Shown: piece after piece, positions 1 through 7,300 of the stretch
Position numbering within the stretch: the first letter of the stretch is position 1
How the letters are laid out: every line of letters begins with the position of its first letter
Source of the DNA: an uncultured Collinsella sp.
GTDB lineage: Bacteria; Actinomycetota; Coriobacteriia; Coriobacteriales; Coriobacteriaceae
Reading direction: 5' to 3'
DNA: 39,163 nt
NCBI GenBank assembly: GCA_902496275.1
Contig: CABVAC010000016.1
Coordinates: 1-39,163, forward strand
The notes under the pieces: model-generated
Databases searched by the model: none
What the model saw: only the letters and a program-made list of their open reading frames with translations
What the model was told of the DNA's origin: nothing
Position numbers and translations under genes: made by a program

Positions 1-55
1 GGACGCCGCCCTCTCAAGGCGGAGATCACCAGTTCGAATCTGGTACGGGCTACCA
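1..55 (+). tRNA. tRNA-Glu(CTC), 3' part only
   Basis: The window opens inside a tRNA. The anticodon arm is CCGCC-CTCTCAA-GGCGG, giving anticodon CTC (reads GAG, Glu). The T arm is ACCAG-TTCGAAT-CTGGT with the canonical TTCGA, followed by the 3' acceptor strand ACGGGCT, discriminator A and an encoded CCA ending at 55. The 5' acceptor strand and most of the D arm lie outside the window. The anticodon stem resembles bacterial tRNA-Glu. Amino-acid identity rests on the anticodon alone. Confidence 0.9.
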
Positions 56-65
56 AAATTGAACG

Positions 66-93
66 CCCGGGCCTCGTAAGAGACCCGGGTTTT
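66..93 (+). terminator. Rho-independent terminator after tRNA
   Basis: CCCGGG (66-71) pairs with CCCGGG (84-89). An inner CTC/GAG pair encloses a GTAA loop, with one C-A mismatch, and TTTT follows. It lies 10 bp after the tRNA CCA end. Confidence 0.8.
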
Positions 94-149
94 GTGTATT
101 GACCGTATATACGGCGCCTGCCGTGTTTCGCTCAGATCGAGGAGTAGCC

Positions 150-1067
150 ATGGATCTGCCCATCAGCTTGCAAGACATCACGTATGCCGAGAACTATCTG
201 GCGCAGGGCGACCTGGCTACGGCGACACCGCTGCTGGAGCGTCTGGTGGAGCTCGCCGAGGAGTATATCGACGCTGAGTGCAAGACGGAGGAGAAGCGCC
301 AATACTTTAGCTTCGATAGCAAGTTTGAGCGCTTGGCCTATCGCCGCGTGGAGAAGGATCCGCGCGAGCTCGTGCAGGTCGAGGTGCCGTTTGACCGCCT
401 GTACTCTGACATGGCGTTTGCCTACATTCGCCAGCAGGATTATGTGAGCGCTCGTAATGCCCTGATGCAGGCTGTGCGTTGGGACCCCATGAACTGCAAC
501 TATCGCTTGGATTTGGCCGAGCTGTTCCGCGCACTCGAGGACAAGCAGGAATGGGCATCGCTCTCGTTCTCGGTGCTGGAGCGTGCAAGCGATGGCAAGT
601 GCGCCGCCCGCGCTTACGCCAATCTAGGTCAGTACTTCTTGGAGCCCGAGACCGAGAACGTTTCGGCTGCCGTGGGCTGCGCGCGTCTGGCGCTGCGCCT
701 GGCGCCCAACGATGCGCATACGACGCGCCTGCTCAACAAGATCCATACCACCTATCCGGATGCCGCTGATGAGAGCGACGACCACGTGATGGGTGAACTG
801 GCCCTGCAAGGCGTGCCGACCTCGCCTTCGGCCGAGATTGCCATCTGCCTGATTATGTGCGCGACCGATGCTGCAAGCGACGGCGACAAGCAGGAGGCGA
901 CGCGCCTGACGGTGCGTGCTCGCGACTTGGTGGGCGAGGAGGCCTGCGCGGCGATTATCAAACTGGTGCGCGAGAGCGATGCCGAGCTCAATGCCGAGCG
1001 CAAGGCAAAGCGTGAGGCTGCGGGCTCAAACGCCGATGGAGCCAAGGAGGCCGGCGATGCCCAGTAA
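150..1067 (+). CDS. TPR-repeat protein upstream of smpB
   Basis: A 305-residue soluble protein with alternating Ala/Leu-rich helices typical of tetratricopeptide repeats. The clearest repeat-like stretches are AYIRQQDYVSARNALMQAV at about residues 120-140 and the Ala-rich helices up to about residue 215. No catalytic motif, signal peptide or membrane segment is visible. The C-terminus (last 30 residues) is charged and probably disordered. The start is ATG 150, preceded by GAGGAG at 139-144 with 5 nt spacing; an in-frame upstream extension has no such site. The stop overlaps the smpB start by 11 bp, so the two are very likely co-transcribed and translationally coupled. TPR proteins usually act as protein-binding scaffolds, and the partner here is unknown. 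A link to trans-translation is suggested only by position. Confidence 0.8.
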   Translation: MDLPISLQDITYAENYLAQGDLATATPLLERLVELAEEYIDAECKTEEKRQYFSFDSKFERLAYRRVEKDPRELVQVEVPFDRLYSDMAFAYIRQQDYVSARNALMQAVRWDPMNCNYRLDLAELFRALEDKQEWASLSFSVLERASDGKCAARAYANLGQYFLEPETENVSAAVGCARLALRLAPNDAHTTRLLNKIHTTYPDAADESDDHVMGELALQGVPTSPSAEIAICLIMCATDAASDGDKQEATRLTVRARDLVGEEACAAIIKLVRESDAELNAERKAKREAAGSNADGAKEAGDAQ

Positions 1068-1527
1068 GCGCGAGCGCAAACTCATTTCCAAGAATCGCTC
1101 GGCACATCACGAGTACTTTATCGATGAGACGTTTGAGTGCGGTATTGAGCTGAGTGGCACCGAGGTCAAGTCGATTCGCGAGCGCGCCTGCCAGATCACC
1201 GATACCTTCGCGCTGATCCGCGGCGGGGAGTGCTGGCTCGTCGGCCTGCATATCCACCCTTATAGCCATGGTGGCGTGTGGAATCGCGATCCTGACCGTC
1301 GGCGTCGTCTGCTGCTGCACCGCAAGGAGATCGACTTTCTTGACGGCAAACTTCGCAACCGTGGTTATGCGCTGGTTCCGTTGGAGCTCTACTTTAATAC
1401 CGACGGCCGCGTAAAGCTGCTGCTGGGTCTGGGTCGCGGCAAGAAGCTCTACGACAAGCGCGAGGACATGGCCAAGCGTGATGTCCAACGCGAGATCGAC
1501 CGCGCCCTTAAGGAACGCAACCGTTAG
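1057..1527 (+). CDS. smpB: SsrA-binding protein SmpB
   Basis: A 156-residue SmpB, the usual family length. It binds tmRNA and delivers it to stalled ribosomes for trans-translation, tagging nascent chains and freeing the ribosome. Family signatures seen are NRSAHHEYFI near the N-terminus, ELSGTEVKSIR (about residues 31-41), the IHPYSHGG segment (about 66-73) and the basic C-terminal tail RGKKLYDKREDMAKRD, which inserts into the empty mRNA channel. The ATG at 1057 lies inside the end of the TPR gene, with the purine-rich GGAGG of GCCAAGGAGGCC just upstream. The tmRNA gene ssrA is not in this window. A terminator follows at 1649-1682, after an intergenic palindrome. Confidence 0.97.
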   Translation: MPSKRERKLISKNRSAHHEYFIDETFECGIELSGTEVKSIRERACQITDTFALIRGGECWLVGLHIHPYSHGGVWNRDPDRRRRLLLHRKEIDFLDGKLRNRGYALVPLELYFNTDGRVKLLLGLGRGKKLYDKREDMAKRDVQREIDRALKERNR

Positions 1528-1539
1528 GCACTCTGCATA

Positions 1540-1606
1540 AGTTGCGGTGGAATACGGACTGTTTTGCCTGTTTGAGGGGCTATTCAGTCCCTATTTCACC
1601 GCAACT
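1540..1606. repeat. 67-bp palindromic element, copy 1
   Basis: Arms at 1540-1561 and 1585-1606 are inverted copies with 20 of 22 positions paired; the outer 10 bp are AGTTGCGGTG and CACCGCAACT. A second copy of identical length lies at 24892-24958 and differs at only 6 of 67 positions, mostly in the loop. There is no protein-coding signal and no flanking target duplication is obvious. It looks like a REP- or MITE-type intergenic element. Confidence 0.85.
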
Positions 1607-1648
1607 GCGGGCGTCTCATCTTTCTTACTGTTCTGACACATATGTCTC

Positions 1649-1682
1649 AAAGGCGGCGTCCGTTATGGGTGCCGCCTTTTTT
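1649..1682 (+). terminator. Rho-independent terminator of smpB operon
   Basis: AAAGGCGGC (1649-1657) and GCCGCCTTTT (from 1671) form a GC-rich stem followed by a run of six T. It lies about 120 bp after the smpB stop, with the 67-bp palindrome between. Confidence 0.85.
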
Positions 1683-1733
1683 GTGGGTACATACATTCAT
1701 GAGGTTCCAACCCGAGCTAGGGGAGTGATCGTT

Positions 1734-2237
1734 ATGGACAAAACTGCGTTCTTTACCATGCCGAGCGGTCTGTACGTGGTGAGCGCTGTGGCAGACGGGT
1801 TGCGCGCCGGCTGCGTCATCAACACTGCGGTGCAGGTGACGTCCATGCCGCCGCGTATTTCGGTTGCCGTGAACAAGGACAATGTCACCTCGGGCGTCAT
1901 CGCCTCGGCCAAAGCGTTCGCGCTGACCGTGATCGATCAGGCCACCGACATGCTCTACATCGGTAACTTTGGGTTCCGCACCAGCAGCGATTATGACAAG
2001 TTTGCCAAATACGAGACCCGCGAGACGGCTCTGGGCATGCCCTATGTGCCTGAGCACGCGGCGGCCCTGTTTAGCTGCCGTTTGATCGACACTGTGGATG
2101 TGGGCACGCATCTGCTGTTTATTGGCGAGGTCGAGGATGCCGAGCGCCTGAGCGACGAGACGCCGCTGACGTACGACTACTATCACAAGGTGCTAAAGGG
2201 CAAGACGCCGCCCAAAGCCTCGTCGTATCAAGGCTAG
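1734..2237 (+). CDS. Flavin reductase family protein
   Basis: A 167-residue protein of the FMN-binding split-barrel flavin reductase family (Flavin_Reduct). It begins with the family-typical FFTMPSGLYVVSA, followed by CVINTAVQVTSMPPRISVAVNK, the substrate- and FMN-facing strands, and later GNFGFRTSSDYDKF. Such proteins bind FMN and pass electrons from NAD(P)H or rubredoxin-type partners. The start is ATG 1734, with AGGGGAG at 1719-1725 (8 nt spacing). The in-frame upstream extension runs through a repeat and a terminator and is not credible. Ninety bases downstream a separate gene encodes a rubredoxin-like protein. In several anaerobes these two modules are fused (high-molecular-weight rubredoxin), so the pair may act together in oxygen or NO detoxification. 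The electron acceptor is not visible here. Confidence 0.88.
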   Translation: MDKTAFFTMPSGLYVVSAVADGLRAGCVINTAVQVTSMPPRISVAVNKDNVTSGVIASAKAFALTVIDQATDMLYIGNFGFRTSSDYDKFAKYETRETALGMPYVPEHAAALFSCRLIDTVDVGTHLLFIGEVEDAERLSDETPLTYDYYHKVLKGKTPPKASSYQG

Positions 2238-2254
2238 AAATGTTCTAAAAATAC

Positions 2255-2282
2255 TTGCATTTTGTTATTGAGAATATATACT
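2255..2282 (+). promoter_or_regulatory. Sigma-70-type promoter of rubredoxin-like gene
   Basis: TTGCAT (2255-2260), a 16-bp spacer and TATACT (2277-2282) form a good -35/-10 pair 43 bp before the start codon. The region is AT-rich in a GC-rich genome. The -10 is flanked by inverted TTATT and AATAA (about 2264-2287), which could be an operator; this last point is weak. Confidence 0.6.
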
Positions 2283-2325
2283 AATAAGTAAGTACACCAG
2301 CAGTCACGTTCGAGAGGAGAACATC

Positions 2326-2469
2326 ATGGCTGAGGAGAAGAAGACGTATAAGTTTGTGTGCACCGTTTGCGGTTACGAGGTTGAGGTCGACACGCCCGAG
2401 CTGCCCGAGGACTACGTGTGCCCGGTCTGCGGCGTCGGCCCCGATGAGTTTGAGCTTGTCGAGGAGTAG
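2326..2469 (+). CDS. Short rubredoxin-like protein
   Basis: A 47-residue protein with two CxxC knuckles: C12-T-V-C15-G-Y and C32-P-V-C35-G, followed by GPDEF. These would bind one iron in a rubredoxin-type FeS4 centre for one-electron transfer. Only 16 residues separate the knuckles. That is far fewer than in classical rubredoxin (about 29) and close to the rubredoxin domain at the C-terminus of rubrerythrins. The start ATG 2326 has GAGAGGAG just upstream. It has its own promoter (2255-2282) and a strong terminator (2510-2547). It follows the flavin reductase gene on the same strand, which suggests a redox pair. The protein is acidic and soluble. It is probably cytoplasmic and part of oxidative stress defence (inference). 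Confidence 0.92.
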   Translation: MAEEKKTYKFVCTVCGYEVEVDTPELPEDYVCPVCGVGPDEFELVEE

Positions 2470-2509
2470 CTCGTAGACACACGACTTGCAACAACATATA
2501 GCTCTGTCC

Positions 2510-2547
2510 AAGGGCCCCGGTCGAATTCTCGGCCGGGGCCCTTTTGA
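2510..2547 (+). terminator. Rho-independent terminator after rubredoxin-like gene
   Basis: AGGGCCCCGG (2511-2520) and CCGGGGCCCT (2533-2542) form a perfect 10-bp stem, extended by an A-T pair and followed by TTTT. Confidence 0.9.
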
Positions 2548-2576
2548 TTTATCTGACGGTTTAAAACGGTCTCACG

Positions 2577-2592
2577 TGTTACAGATTGAGAC
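2577..2592. repeat. Solo half of the 59-bp hairpin family
   Basis: TGTTACAGATTGAGAC matches the right arm of the 59-bp family found elsewhere in the window. No matching left arm occurs at the expected 42-bp offset (2535-2551), which is occupied by the terminator. It is probably a decayed or truncated copy between two gene 3' ends. Confidence 0.7.
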
Positions 2593-2621
2593 GTTATATC
2601 TGGACAGTCACGCCATCCCAA

Positions 2622-3878
2622 TTACATCCCCGTTAGCAGCACGATGTCGAGAATCGTCACGATGACGCCGATCCCTACGAGCAGCGCGTTGAGCGGGCGC
2701 GAGTTGGCGTATTTGCCCATGACGCGGCGTGAGCTGGTGAGCCGTATAAGCACGAAAACCGTGATCGGCAGCTGAAGCGACAGCAGTGCCTGGCTCCAGA
2801 TGAGACCTTCAAAAGGATTTGGGACGACCAGACACGCCGCCACTGCGCCGACGAAACATGCCGCCACCCCAATCGAGGAATGTCGGTCGTGGATGTCGTA
2901 TTCCTCGTCGAACATGCCCGCGGTGATGGTGCCTGCCGCCATGCCTGCCGTCACACTACTCGATATGCCCGCAAACAGCAGTGCCACCGCAAAGATGGTC
3001 GAGCTTGCCGGGCCCAGAATGGGGGAGAGTGTGTCCGCTGCGACGGCGAGGTCGTCTACGAGAATGCCGTGCGCAAAGAAGGTCGTTGCGGCCAGGATGA
3101 CCATGGCCGAGTTGATTGCCCAGCCCACGCCCATCGAAAAGAGTGTGTCGAAGAGCTCGTAGCGCAGACGTTCTTCGATAACCTGCTCGCCTTGGCCTTC
3201 GAAGTGCATGGATTGGATGACCTCGGAGTGCAGGAAGAGGTTGTGGGGCATAACGACCGCACCCAGGACACTCACGATAATCGCGGCAGAGCCAGTGGGC
3301 ATACTGGGCGTGATCCAGCTTGCGGCGGCTTGCGGCCAGTCGACCTTGACTAGTGCAAGCTCGGCCAAAAACGAGAGTCCTACCACGCCTACGAAGGCGA
3401 TGATCCAGCGTTCGGCACGCCTGTAGGAGTTCGTCATGAGCATCGCCATCGATACTGCCGCCACGATGACGCAGCCCGCACGCACGGGCAGCCCAAAGAG
3501 CATTTGAAGGGCAATCGCGCCACCCAGGACTTCGGCCATGGCGGTGGCGATGGTCGCGAGATAGGCACTGGCGAGCACCGTGCGTCCAACGAAGCGGGGG
3601 AGGTAACGTGTCGTGGCCTCGGCAAGACAGGCGCCCGTGGCGATACCCAGGTGCGCCGCATTGTGCTGCAGCACAATGAGCATAATCGTGGACAGTGTGA
3701 CGATCCACAGCAGCGCGTAGCCAAACTGCGAGCCCGCGGCCATATTGGAGGCCCAGTTGCCCGGGTCGATAAAGCCGACGGTCACGAGCAGCCCGGGGCC
3801 GATGTGCCGCGCAATGTCTAGGCCTCCGTGACCACCGGTGCGTCGGGAGCCAAAGTGTTGTTTGAGATGGTTGAGCAT
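2622..3878 (-). CDS. mntH: Nramp-family Mn2+/divalent metal:H+ symporter
   Basis: A 418-residue integral membrane protein with about eleven hydrophobic segments. It carries the Nramp signatures FIDPGNWASN (metal-site Asp and Asn in TM1) and VVMPHNLFLHSEV (TM6 region), both conserved in MntH. It imports Mn2+ (and possibly Fe2+) using the proton gradient. The start is placed at the second in-frame ATG (3878) because AGGAGCG lies just upstream; the longer form adds 12 residues without a ribosome binding site. The gene stands alone. A palindrome typical of DtxR/MntR-family control sits in its promoter (3915-3943). It converges with the rubredoxin-like gene. Confidence 0.93.
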   Translation of the reverse strand: MLNHLKQHFGSRRTGGHGGLDIARHIGPGLLVTVGFIDPGNWASNMAAGSQFGYALLWIVTLSTIMLIVLQHNAAHLGIATGACLAEATTRYLPRFVGRTVLASAYLATIATAMAEVLGGAIALQMLFGLPVRAGCVIVAAVSMAMLMTNSYRRAERWIIAFVGVVGLSFLAELALVKVDWPQAAASWITPSMPTGSAAIIVSVLGAVVMPHNLFLHSEVIQSMHFEGQGEQVIEERLRYELFDTLFSMGVGWAINSAMVILAATTFFAHGILVDDLAVAADTLSPILGPASSTIFAVALLFAGISSSVTAGMAAGTITAGMFDEEYDIHDRHSSIGVAACFVGAVAACLVVPNPFEGLIWSQALLSLQLPITVFVLIRLTSSRRVMGKYANSRPLNALLVGIGVIVTILDIVLLTGM

Positions 3879-3914
3879 GGTGCGCTCCTGCGTGCCGTTT
3901 GCTTGACGCCGCAA

Positions 3915-3943
3915 AGGATACCCGTTTTAGGCTAAAAAGTTAA
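3915..3943 (-). promoter_or_regulatory. mntH promoter with DtxR/MntR-like operator
   Basis: Read on the minus strand: -35 TTAACT (3938-3943), 17-bp spacer, -10 TATCCT (3915-3920). The spacer contains the 13-bp palindrome TTTTAGCCTAAAA (3925-3937). TTAGGCTAA-type palindromes are characteristic of DtxR/IdeR/MntR regulators, and the position between -35 and -10 suits repression by metal-loaded regulator. No regulator gene is in the window, so the identity of the protein is an inference. Confidence 0.65.
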
Positions 3944-3997
3944 CCAGTATTAACAAAATTGCTGTTTTGATTAGGATGATGAAGGGGGGCTGCGAAA

Positions 3998-4216
3998 TGT
4001 TTTGATTTGTAACAACTAGGGATGGAAATTGGGCCTAGGTGTTACAGATCGAGACAGGGAGAAATGGTCCTATGGAAAATCTCGATCTGTAACAGTTGGC
4101 TGCAAAAGCCGGCCCTCCGTGTTACAGATTGAGACATTCGGAACCGTCTCTCGAAAACATCTCAATCTGTAACAGTTAGTCGTCGAAATTGGGTCTTACT
4201 GTTACAGATTGAGATG
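3998..4216. repeat. Array of three 59-bp hairpin elements
   Basis: Units lie at 3998-4056, 4078-4136 and 4158-4216, with starts exactly 80 bp apart. Each has a 17-nt left arm, a 25-nt loop and a 17-nt right arm, and 21 nt of unique sequence separates units. Arms are variants of TGTCTCAATCTGTAACA and its complement. Unit 3 carries a compensated double change at the tip (CATCTC with GAGATG). Unit 1 departs from perfect pairing only by G-T pairs. In unit 1 the loop ends are nearly complementary too (ACTAGG and CCTAGG), extending the stem. The array fills the space between divergent mntH and gltB. The remaining 180 bp before gltB show no clear promoter or operator. Confidence 0.9.
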
Positions 4217-4398
4217 TTTGAAGAGGTGAGTTTGCAGGCCGAACCTGGGGCCCTTGTTGCCGTCCTTGAGGTCGGCGGTGTCCACTCGTAGGGCGTGCGT
4301 TACGCGATTGTTTCGAAACGGGCGGGAAACACAACGGGCCGGTGATGCTCCTAGTATGCCTATTCAACTGATTGTCTAATATCTAGGGGAGGATCGCG

Positions 4399-7300
4399 AT
4401 GCAGGCAGATTCCGCTCAGCAGCAGGGCCTTTATCGCCCCGAATTCGACCACGATGCATGTGGCATCGGCGCGCTTGCCGATATCAACGGTGAGCGCCAT
4501 CACCAGATTTTGGACGATGCGCTGTCCATTCTGGTCAACTTGGAGCACCGCGGCGGCACGGGACTCGAGAAGAACACCGGCGACGGCGCTGGCATCCTGT
4601 TCCAGGTTCCGCATCACTTTTTCCGTAAAGAGGCTCAAAAGTGCGGCCAGATTCTGCCGGCAGAGGGCGACTATGGCGTGGCCATGCTGTTCTTCCCGCA
4701 GGACGACAAGGGCGTAGAGGATGCCCGCCGCGTGTTTGAGGAGGGTTGCGCCGAGGCCGGCGTGCCGCTGCTCTTTTGGCGCGAGGTGCCCGTCGACCCG
4801 CACGACCTGGGCGAGACGGCCCGCGCCTGCATGCCCACTATCCTGCAGGCCTTCCTGGGCCGTCCGGACGACACGCCCGCCGGCGATGCCTTCGAGCGTC
4901 GCCTGTACGTGTGCCGCCGCACCATCGAAAAGAAGGCCGACACCGAGTTTGCCCTGCGCGACAAGATCTTCTATGTGTGCTCCATGAGTTCGCGCACCAT
5001 CGTGTACAAGGGTATGCTGGTCGCCACGCAGATGCGCCGCTTCTTCATCGATCTTAACGACGCCGCCGTCAAGACGGCCGTGGCGCTCGTTCACTCGCGC
5101 TACTCCACCAACACTACGCCCAGCTGGGAGCGCGCGCACCCCAACCGCTTTATCATCCACAACGGTGAGATCAACACCCTCAAGGGCAACGTCAACTGGA
5201 TTCGTGCCCGCGAGCCCAACCTGTACAGCCCCGTGCTGCAGCACGATCTTGAGCGCGTGATGCCCATCATCAACCGCGAGGGTTCCGACTCCGCGATTCT
5301 GGATAACGTGCTCGAATTTTTGGTCATGAACGGTCGCCCGCTCACGCGTGCCGCGTCCATGTTACTGCCCGAGCCGTGGGACCACAACGACAGCCTGAGT
5401 GAGGAGCGCCGCGCCTACGACGCTTACCAGTCCATGCTCATGGAGCCGTGGGATGGCCCGGCGGCCATCGCCTTTACCGACGGTCGCACGCTGGGTGCCG
5501 CCCTCGACCGTAACGGCCTGCGTCCCGCCCGCTACTATGTGACGCGCGACGGTCGCTTTATGCTGGCGAGCGAGGTGGGCACCATCGAGGTGAGCCCCGA
5601 GAACATCCTGACGAGCGGCTGCCTGGGACCGGGCCAGATGCTCGAGGTCGACTTTGCCCGCGGGCGCGTCATCTACAACGATGAGCTGCGCGCCCGTTAC
5701 GCCAAGGAAAAGCCCTACCGTGATTGGATTGCCGAGGAGACGCTAACCGTTGACGCGCTCGATGAGCCCGTTGCGGCAACGCCCGCCGAGGACGCCGAGG
5801 TGCCTGCCACCGTGCGTATGGCCAAACTCGGTTACCACTGGGATGACATTGACGAGGTCGTGCGTCCCATGGCCCAGCAGGGCAAGGCGCCGCTCGCCTC
5901 GATGGGCATCGATGCGCCGCTGGCCTGCCTGTCCAAGAAGACGCGCTCGTTCTTTGACTACTTCTATCAGTTGTTCGCCCAGGTCACGAACCCGCCGATC
6001 GACGCCCTGCGCGAGCATATGGTGACTTCGACCACGCTCTACCTGGGCAACCACGGCAACTTGCTCGAGGACTCCCGTACGGCCTGCCAGCTGGTGCGCC
6101 TGGAGCGCCCGCTGCTGAGCGAGGAGGAGTTCGACCGCATTTGCGCGATTGACCGTGTTGGTTTTAAGACCCGCCAGTTCCGTGCCGTGTACCGCCGCGA
6201 CGCGGGTGAGGGCGCGCTGCAGGCTGCGCTCAAGCAGCTTGCCGAAGACGTCGAGGCTGCGGTTCGCGATGGCGTGAACATCGTGGTGCTGAGCGACCGT
6301 GCCGCTGCGGGCGAGGTGCCCGTGCCGTCGCTGCTCGCCGTGGGCTGCGTGCACAACCACCTGATCCGTGTCGGCGTGCGCACCTTTGCCGATATCGTGG
6401 TGGAGTGCGGCGATGCCGTGTCTCCGCACGACTTTGCGGCGCTGGTGGGCTACTCCGCAAGCGGCATCTACCCGTACAACGCGCATGCGTGCATCCGCAA
6501 TCTGGCGACACGCGGCGACCTGGACGTAACGACCGAGCAGGGCATCGCCAATTACAACAAGGCCGCGACGGCGGGCATCGTCTCCATCATGTCCAAGATG
6601 GGCATCTCCACGGTGCAGAGCTACCACTCTGCGCAGATCTTTGAGGCCGTCGGCTTTACGCCGGAGTTCGTCAACGCGTACTTCGCCGGCACGGTGAGCC
6701 GTGTGGGCGGTATGGGTATCGAGGACGTCGAGCGCGAGCAAAACGAGCGCTACGACGCCGCGCTCGCTATCCTTAAGAGCCCGGCTCCCGATCAGCTGCC
6801 CACGTTGGGCCTGACCAAGTGGCGACCGCTCGGCGGCGAGGATCACCTCATCGATCCGCAGACTGTCTACTTGCTGCAGACCGCCTGCCGCGAGGACAGT
6901 TACGACACCTTTAAGGAGTACAGCGCCCGCCTGCACCGCACCGGCCGTGCCGTGCGCCTGCGCGACCTGCTCGACTTTGATGCCAGCGGCCGTACCCCGG
7001 TGGCGCTCGACGAGGTCGAGCCTGCGCTCAACATCGTCCGCCGCTTTAACACCGGCGCCATGTCGTACGGCTCCATCAGCAAAGAAGCACACGAGTGCAT
7101 GGCCATCGCCATGAACCGCCTGCATGGCCGTTCCAACTCCGGCGAGGGCGGCGAGGACCCACGCCGCGAGACCCCGCTGGCTAACGGTGACTCCAAGAAC
7201 TCCGCGATCAAGCAGGTAGCAAGTGCGCGATTTGGCGTGACGAGCCGCTACCTGTGCAGCGCCTTCGAGATTCAGATCAAGATGGCCCAGGGCGCCAAGC

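Noticed and set aside
1542..1733. 64-residue upstream extension of the flavin reductase frame
   Set aside because: It runs through the 67-bp repeat and the smpB terminator; AGGGGAG precedes ATG 1734.
3998..4216. CRISPR array
   Set aside because: Repeats alternate in orientation, are only 17 bp, vary between copies and have two spacer classes (25 and 21 nt). No cas genes are present.
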